A DNA stretch of 9,045 nt, from the NCBI GenBank assembly GCA_964493945.1, contig CAZBQG010000187.1:1-9045 (forward strand). Reading direction: 5' to 3'. Shown piece by piece: positions 6,005 through 9,045 of the stretch. The stretch is from CAZBQG01 sp964493945 (GTDB taxonomy: Bacteria; Pseudomonadota; Alphaproteobacteria; Rhodospirillales; UBA2165). Each line of letters opens with the position of its first letter. Position 1 is the first letter of the stretch. Made by a program: the position numbers and the translations under genes. The notes under the pieces are model-generated. The model was not told the origin of the DNA. It saw only the letters and a program-made list of their open reading frames with translations, and did not search any database.

Positions 6005-7531
6005 ATGCCGCCCCCCATGCCCCTGCATTCCGTCAAAGTCTATCCGTCCACGGCCACCCCTCCCAGGGAACAACAACTGGCCTGGAAAATGGCCCAAATG
6101 GCAGTGGATCCCGTGCCTATTGAGGCCGATGTGGCGGACATGATCATCAACCGCATCATCGATAACGCGTCGGTGGCCATGGCCGCCATCAACCGGGGCC
6201 CGGTGGCCAATGCCAGGAGCCAGGCGCTGGCCCATCCGGCAACCGGGGGCGCGGCTGTTTTCGGGCTAGGCCCGGAGGAACGCTTCGATCCGGCCTGGGC
6301 CGCCTGGGCCAATGGCACGGCGGTGCGCGAACTTGATTTTCACGATACATTCCTGGCCGCCGATTACGCCCATCCCGGCGACAATATCCCTCCCCTTCTG
6401 GCCGTCGCGCAAAACTGCGGGCTGGACGGCGACGCCCTGATGCGGGGCATCGCCACGGCCTATGAGATACAAATCAGCCTAGTTACCGGCATCTGCCTCC
6501 ATGCCCACCGCATCGATCATGTGGCCCATCTGGGCCCGGCGGCGGCGGCGGGCATCGGCACCATGCTGGGGCTCAGCCCGGAAATCATCTATCAGGCCAT
6601 CGGCCAGGCCCTCCATGTCTGTTGCTCGACCCGCCAATCGCGCAAGGGCGAGATTTCAAGCTGGAAGGCCTATGCGCCGGCCCATGCGGGCAAGCTGGCC
6701 ATCGAGGCTGTGGACCGGGCCATGCGGGGCGAAGGGGCGCCGGCGCCAATATATGAAGGCGAGGACAGCATACTGGCCTGGATGCTGGATGGGCCCGGCG
6801 CGAAATATTCCGTCCCCCTGCCCGGCCCCGGCGAGCCAAAGCGCGCCATCCTGGACAGTTTCACCAAAGCCCATTCGGCCGAATATCAGGCTCAGGCGCT
6901 GATAGATCTGGCGTCGCGCATGACGGGGCAAATAGATGATCTGGGAAAAATTGAGGAAATCACCATCGCCACCAGCCACCACACCCATAATGTGATCGGC
7001 ACGGGCGCCGGTGATCCCCAGAAAATGGACCCCAAGGCCAGCCGCGAGACGTTGGATCATTCGATCATGTATATTTTCGCCGTCGCCCTTGAGGATCGGG
7101 GCTGGCATCATGTGGAGAGCTACGCGCCGGAGCGCGCCGGGCGCCCGGAAACCGTGGCCTTATGGCACAAAATCCAAACGGAAGAAGACGAGGAATGGAC
7201 GCGGCGCTATCACAGCACGGATCCTGCGGAAAAGGCATTCGGCGGAAGCGTCAGTATAAAGTTCCAGGACGGCACGGAATTGACCGATGAAATGGCCGTG
7301 GCCGATGCCCACCCGCTGGGCGCCAAACCCTTCGCCCGGGAGGATTATGTGGGCAAGTTCCGCACCCTTTGCCAAGGTCAGATCGAAGAGGCCGAACAGG
7401 AGCGGTTTTTGGCCGCTGCCCAGGCGCTGGACGGGCTGACCGCCGCCGAACTGGGCGGCCTCAATGTGCAAATGGAGCCGGCCAGACTGATCAACCGGAC
7501 GGCGGATGAGCGGGGAATTTTCCGATGCTGA
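6005..7531 (+). CDS. prpD: 2-methylcitrate dehydratase, MmgE/PrpD family
   Basis: PrpD removes water from 2-methylcitrate in the methylcitrate cycle that oxidises propionyl-CoA. The 508-residue protein carries strong family blocks: MIINRIIDNASVA (46-58), DFHDTFLAADYAHPGDNI (111-128), KGEISSWK (214-221), HHTHNVIGTGAGDPQK (325-340) continuing to ETLDHS, the WHHVESY segment (367-373), and HPLGAKPF (436-443) near the C-terminus. The ATG at 6005 has AAGAGAG directly abutting it (5998-6004), an awkward spacing. The in-frame ATG at 6017 (504 residues, beginning MPLHSVKVYPS) looks closer to the usual family N-terminus and is a real alternative. The stop overlaps prpB by 7 bases. The family also includes cis-aconitate-decarboxylase-like and other MmgE members, but the adjacent prpB makes PrpD the natural reading. 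Confidence 0.9.
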   Translation: MPPPMPLHSVKVYPSTATPPREQQLAWKMAQMAVDPVPIEADVADMIINRIIDNASVAMAAINRGPVANARSQALAHPATGGAAVFGLGPEERFDPAWAAWANGTAVRELDFHDTFLAADYAHPGDNIPPLLAVAQNCGLDGDALMRGIATAYEIQISLVTGICLHAHRIDHVAHLGPAAAAGIGTMLGLSPEIIYQAIGQALHVCCSTRQSRKGEISSWKAYAPAHAGKLAIEAVDRAMRGEGAPAPIYEGEDSILAWMLDGPGAKYSVPLPGPGEPKRAILDSFTKAHSAEYQAQALIDLASRMTGQIDDLGKIEEITIATSHHTHNVIGTGAGDPQKMDPKASRETLDHSIMYIFAVALEDRGWHHVESYAPERAGRPETVALWHKIQTEEDEEWTRRYHSTDPAEKAFGGSVSIKFQDGTELTDEMAVADAHPLGAKPFAREDYVGKFRTLCQGQIEEAEQERFLAAAQALDGLTAAELGGLNVQMEPARLINRTADERGIFRC

Positions 7532-8418
7532 GAAATCAGACCAGTGTTGCCGAAAAAAGGGTCATTTTACGCGCCGGGCTTAAAAGCGGTGAATTGCTGT
7601 CCATCCCCGGCACCCTATCCCCCCTGGTGGCCATGTTAATCGAACAGATGGGCTTCGACGGGGTCTATGTGTCGGGCGCGGTCATGTCGGCCGATCTGGG
7701 CCTCCCCGATATCGGGCTCACCACCTTGAGCGAAGTGGCCGGGCGCGGCCATCAGATCGCCAGGGCCACCAACCTGCCCACCTTGATTGATGCCGATACG
7801 GGCTTCGGCGAGCCCATGAACGCGGCACGGACGATCATCGAGCTGGAAGATATGGGCCTAGCCGGCTGCCATCTGGAAGATCAGGTGAACCCCAAACGTT
7901 GCGGCCATCTGGACCATAAATCCATCACCGAGACAAAAGTCATGGCGCAACGCATCAAGGCCGCCGCCGATGCCCGGCGCGACCCAAATTTCCTGGTCAT
8001 GGCCAGGACCGATGCACGGGCCTCGGAGGGGCTGGATGGGGCCATCGAGCGGGCCAAAGCCTATGTGCAGGCCGGCGCCGATGCCATTTTTCCGGAAGCG
8101 CTCCAAAACGAAGGGGAATTCGCGGCCTTCCGCGACGCCATCCAAGTCCCCCTGTTGGCCAATATGACCGAATTTGGCAAAACGCCCTTGCTGGATGAGG
8201 CGGCGCTGAGCGGTCTTGGCTACAATATGGTGATCTATCCGGTGACCAGTTTGCGCTTGGCCATGGGCGCCATCGAGGCGGGATTAGCGGAAATTAGGGG
8301 CAAGGGCACCCAGGCCGGGCTGTTGGACCAGATGCAGACCCGGGCCAGATTGTACGAAGTCATGGGGTATGAGGATTATAACAAATTCGATGAGGGGCTG
8401 TTTAATTTCAAACTCTAG
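7525..8418 (+). CDS. prpB: 2-methylisocitrate lyase
   Basis: PrpB splits 2-methylisocitrate to pyruvate and succinate, the last step of the methylcitrate cycle. It belongs to the isocitrate lyase/PEP mutase family and has a normal length of 297 residues. Catalytic features are visible: SGAV (50-53), the metal-binding LIDADTGFG (87-95) with Asp89 and Asp91, HLEDQ (116-120), the active-site loop KRCGH (124-128) with Cys126, ARTDA (160-164) with Arg161, FPEAL (189-193) with Glu191, and LANMTEFGKTP (211-221). The KRCGH loop and absence of the longer isocitrate lyase insertions favour methylisocitrate lyase over isocitrate lyase. The ATG lies inside the end of prpD (7-base overlap), with GGGGA at 7512-7516 eight bases upstream, pointing to translational coupling. 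prpC does not follow. Confidence 0.95.
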   Translation: MLRNQTSVAEKRVILRAGLKSGELLSIPGTLSPLVAMLIEQMGFDGVYVSGAVMSADLGLPDIGLTTLSEVAGRGHQIARATNLPTLIDADTGFGEPMNAARTIIELEDMGLAGCHLEDQVNPKRCGHLDHKSITETKVMAQRIKAAADARRDPNFLVMARTDARASEGLDGAIERAKAYVQAGADAIFPEALQNEGEFAAFRDAIQVPLLANMTEFGKTPLLDEAALSGLGYNMVIYPVTSLRLAMGAIEAGLAEIRGKGTQAGLLDQMQTRARLYEVMGYEDYNKFDEGLFNFKL

Positions 8419-8444
8419 GCGCTGCTGAGACACAGCCCCAGCGC
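8419..8444 (+). terminator. Hairpin directly after the prpB stop
   Basis: GCGCTG (8419-8424) and CAGCGC (8439-8444) form a six-base-pair GC-rich stem around a 14-base loop immediately after the stop codon. There is no following T-run, so this could be a Rho-region hairpin or an mRNA-end stabiliser rather than an intrinsic terminator. Confidence 0.35.
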
Positions 8445-8518
8445 ATACGGCAAAACCACCCAGCGGACGCTCCCGCATAGCGCCGCCCCTCGCCCAGAGG
8501 TACCCCGGCGCAGAAACC

Positions 8519-8542
8519 AAAGCCCCCCTCTTTCGGGGCCTT
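8519..8542. terminator. C/G-run hairpin flanked by A and T, terminator-like
   Basis: AAGCCCC (8520-8526) can pair with GGGGCCTT (8535-8542), with one bulged base, around a loop containing CTCTTTC. It lies about 100 bases after prpB and could end the prp transcript. The flanking T-run is short. Confidence 0.4.
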
Positions 8543-8585
8543 AGCCGAGCGCAAGCGCGAGCGCGACCAACGGGAGTGTAGCCAA

Positions 8586-8601
8586 GGGGGCGAATGCCCC
8601 C
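8586..8601. repeat. Tight GC hairpin GGGGGC-GAAT-GCCCCC
   Basis: A perfect six-base-pair stem with a four-base loop, and no T-run after it. Just before it lies an alternating GCGC-rich stretch (8548-8565). Together they make this block look like a structured intergenic repeat of the kind often dispersed in genomes, but only one copy is in the window. Confidence 0.4.
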
Positions 8602-8654
8602 GCCCGGCGCCTGAGGGAACACAAAAAGACTCAAAGCGGCGGGTTCAGGGGTTG

Positions 8655-8699
8655 ATGGGGGGCTGCTCTTTCTTCTCTTTTACTTCTCTTCCCCCCCAT
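8655..8699. repeat. ATGGGGGG/CCCCCCAT stem enclosing a polypyrimidine loop
   Basis: ATGGGGGG (8655-8662) is perfectly complementary to CCCCCCAT (8692-8699). The 29-base loop is almost all pyrimidine. The heptamer TCTTTCT in the loop (8667-8673) is complementary to AGAAAGA just downstream (8706-8712), so a pseudoknot-like fold is possible. The function is unknown. Confidence 0.5.
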
Positions 8700-8928
8700 A
8701 AGGATAGAAAGAATAAAGACTCCTCTTTCACGGTCCCGCCTGAGAGGGCCAGATTTCTCTCTAATCGATTGATTTATTTGGATTTTTTTAAGAATTTGCG
8801 ATTCAAGATGTGAGCCCGAGCTTGTGACCTGACCCCGCGCTTTGCAGTATTATACCAGATTCGTGGAAATTCATAGAGTTAAGAGGGGAAGGCCTGGATT
8901 GAAGGGACTTTTTAATAACAGGGGTTCC

Positions 8929-8955
8929 TTGAGATCGTTGAGATTATTGATGAGT
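8929..8955. repeat. Three 9-bp direct repeats in an AT-rich stretch
   Basis: TTGAGATCG, TTGAGATTA and TTGATGAGT follow one another without gaps; the third is imperfect. Ten bases on, TTGAT-AAAC-ATCAA (8964-8977) forms an inverted repeat sharing the TTGAT core. This could be a protein-binding array or simple low-complexity sequence. Confidence 0.35.
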
Positions 8956-9011
8956 TTAAACCATTGATAAACATCAAAGATGAAAATAAACTAACTTTCA
9001 TGATCCTAAAT

Positions 9012-9031
9012 CGTGGCGGTTAGTCGCCACG
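9012..9031. repeat. Strong hairpin CGTGGCG-GTTAGT-CGCCACG at the window edge
   Basis: A perfect seven-base-pair GC-rich stem with a six-base loop stands out from the AT-rich DNA on its left. Such an isolated hairpin is compatible with a subterminal hairpin of an IS200/IS605- or REP-type element or with a terminator for a gene beyond the edge. The flanking sequence needed to decide lies outside the window. Confidence 0.5.
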
Positions 9032-9045
9032 GATGAACCCTAACT

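Larger units (their letters stand above)
8445..9045. other. Non-coding right flank without a credible gene
   Basis: No open frame here has a plausible start, length and composition. The left part (to about 8640) is GC-rich and hairpin-rich. From about 8700, and clearly from 8760, the sequence turns AT-rich, with short direct repeats and many stops in all frames. The change of composition and the repeats suggest an insertion-element flank, a decayed region or a structured non-coding RNA, with no direct proof of any of these. Confidence 0.6.

Noticed and set aside
8284..8634. Minus-strand 116-codon frame overlapping the end of prpB
   Set aside because: It is antisense to the conserved prpB C-terminus, and its N-terminal half is a Gly/Arg/Pro-rich reading of the hairpin-rich intergenic block. 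No family resemblance was recognised.
9012..9045. Integron attC site
   Set aside because: GTTAGTC does not fit the GTTRRRY core and no matching inverse core is correctly placed.
1..9045. CRISPR array, tRNA or rRNA genes
   Set aside because: No near-identical short repeats with unique spacers, and no tRNA cloverleaf or rRNA-like conserved segments, were seen by eye on either strand.

Overview
The window looks like a piece of an alphaproteobacterial chromosome, probably from the Rhodospirillales/Rhodospirillaceae side of the class. The GC-rich coding sequence, a DUF1244 protein of the SMc04008 type, a methylcitrate-cycle pair and a TipN/GPR-like polar coiled-coil protein all fit. The assignment below class level is inference from protein appearance; no marker gene is present.

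Left part (1-3329, minus strand). A very large membrane-anchored coiled-coil protein runs off the left edge: 902 codons are visible and no stop is reached. After an acidic N-terminus and two membrane helices, it consists of 29 back-to-back units. Twenty-eight are exactly 25 residues long and one is 21 (three heptads). Upstream on the same strand is a small exported protein with faint FliL-like character. The architecture resembles alphaproteobacterial polarity proteins (TipN, GPR), but sequence homology is not shown here.

Middle (3330-5901). A short divergent promoter region with a perfect inverted repeat (TTGCAAG-N10-CTTGCAA) separates the exported protein from a DUF1244 gene on the plus strand. 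The DUF1244 gene appears to carry a one-base deletion near codon 75: the family-like C-terminal sequence continues in another frame. It converges on a DHA2-type MFS transporter gene, and a single hairpin spans both ends. The transporter is transcribed divergently from a ubiX-type flavin prenyltransferase gene; no ubiD partner is visible.

Right part (5902-8418). An AT-rich regulatory-looking block precedes prpD (2-methylcitrate dehydratase) and prpB (2-methylisocitrate lyase), which overlap by 7 bases and are surely co-translated. They catalyse consecutive steps of propionyl-CoA breakdown by the methylcitrate cycle. The cycle's first enzyme, methylcitrate synthase (prpC), is not in the window.

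Right edge (8419-9045). About 630 bases hold no credible gene. The first 220 are GC-rich and full of hairpins. They are followed by an unusual G-run/C-run stem enclosing a polypyrimidine loop, then an AT-rich stretch with short direct repeats, a GACCTGACCCC motif and a strong hairpin at the very edge. This stretch may be the flank of a mobile or REP-like element, but nothing in the window proves it.
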